Of a stretch of 64,000 bases of DNA, positions 63,862 through 64,000 are shown piece by piece. The notes under the pieces are model-generated. The model was not told the DNA's origin. It did no database searches and saw nothing but the letters and a program-made list of their open reading frames with translations. Position 1 is the first letter of the stretch, and each line of letters starts with the position of its first letter. Both the position numbers and the translations under genes were made by a program. Where the stretch lies: assembly GCF_947623445.1 (NCBI RefSeq), contig NC_135244.1, forward strand, positions 15,872,860 to 15,936,859, given 5' to 3'. This stretch comes from Clavelina lepadiformis. Lineage: Eukaryota > Chordata > Ascidiacea > Aplousobranchia > Clavelinidae.

Positions 63862-64000
63862 GTATATTAATGGGTGTTGGGTTTATCTTTATTCATTTGG
63901 TAGTTATTAAATAATAGCAATATCTACGTTGTGGTTTCAGTTCTCATTCATTTCAGCAAATTTTTTAATGTGTATGTTTTCGGCTGATTTCCATTTGCGC

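Noticed and set aside
1..64000. CRISPR arrays, bacterial operons, rRNA genes or intact viral genes
   Set aside because: None seen. Spliceosomal introns and animal gene families throughout show nuclear animal DNA.

Overview
The window is eukaryotic, AT-rich nuclear DNA carrying compact, intron-rich animal genes with GT-AG introns mostly of 0.1 to 3 kb. The gene set (an ARHGEF3/NET1-type RhoGEF, shootin-1, a GTSF1-type CHHC zinc-finger protein, SHOC2, an UNC93B1-type protein and TMEM168) has clear vertebrate counterparts, but the genes are far smaller than in vertebrates. Two genes have a splice-acceptor-like sequence directly before the start codon, as expected for spliced-leader trans-splicing. 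An invertebrate deuterostome, most probably an ascidian tunicate, fits best. This is inference; no species marker was seen.

Layout. 157-8525 (+): 3' part of a RhoGEF (DH and PH domains plus a long Ser-rich tail); its 5' end lies off the window. 10123-15237 (-): complete 11-exon shootin-1 homologue, convergent with the RhoGEF. 18112-23472 (-): 9-exon GTSF1-like gene with two CHHC fingers and an unexpected C-terminal helical tail. 23.5-31.9 kb: gene-poor DNA with several hAT-type non-autonomous elements and an inverted repeat cluster. 31991-42498 (+): complete 10-exon SHOC2. 45516-50775 (+): UNC93B1-like 12-TM protein with two possible C-termini. 50.8-53.5 kb: two hAT MITEs. 53557-60474 (+): complete 13-exon TMEM168 homologue. 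63757-63861 (+): probable first coding exon of a further gene running off the right edge.

The genes do not form a pathway or operon. They are unrelated neighbours: Rho signalling, neuronal polarity and actin, piRNA-linked zinc finger, RAS-MAPK scaffold, TLR trafficking, and a membrane protein. Exon chains were built by hand from reading frame, splice phase and family similarity. For every complete gene the summed exon lengths are divisible by three.

The main points for a second look are: the GTSF1-like protein ending in a PYM/eIF2A-type ribosome-binding-like hairpin; a caspase-fold-like, catalytically dead C-terminal domain in TMEM168; alternative short and long tails of the UNC93B1-like protein; acceptor-like sites abutting two start codons; and about nine terminal-inverted-repeat elements, most with target-site duplications readable by eye.
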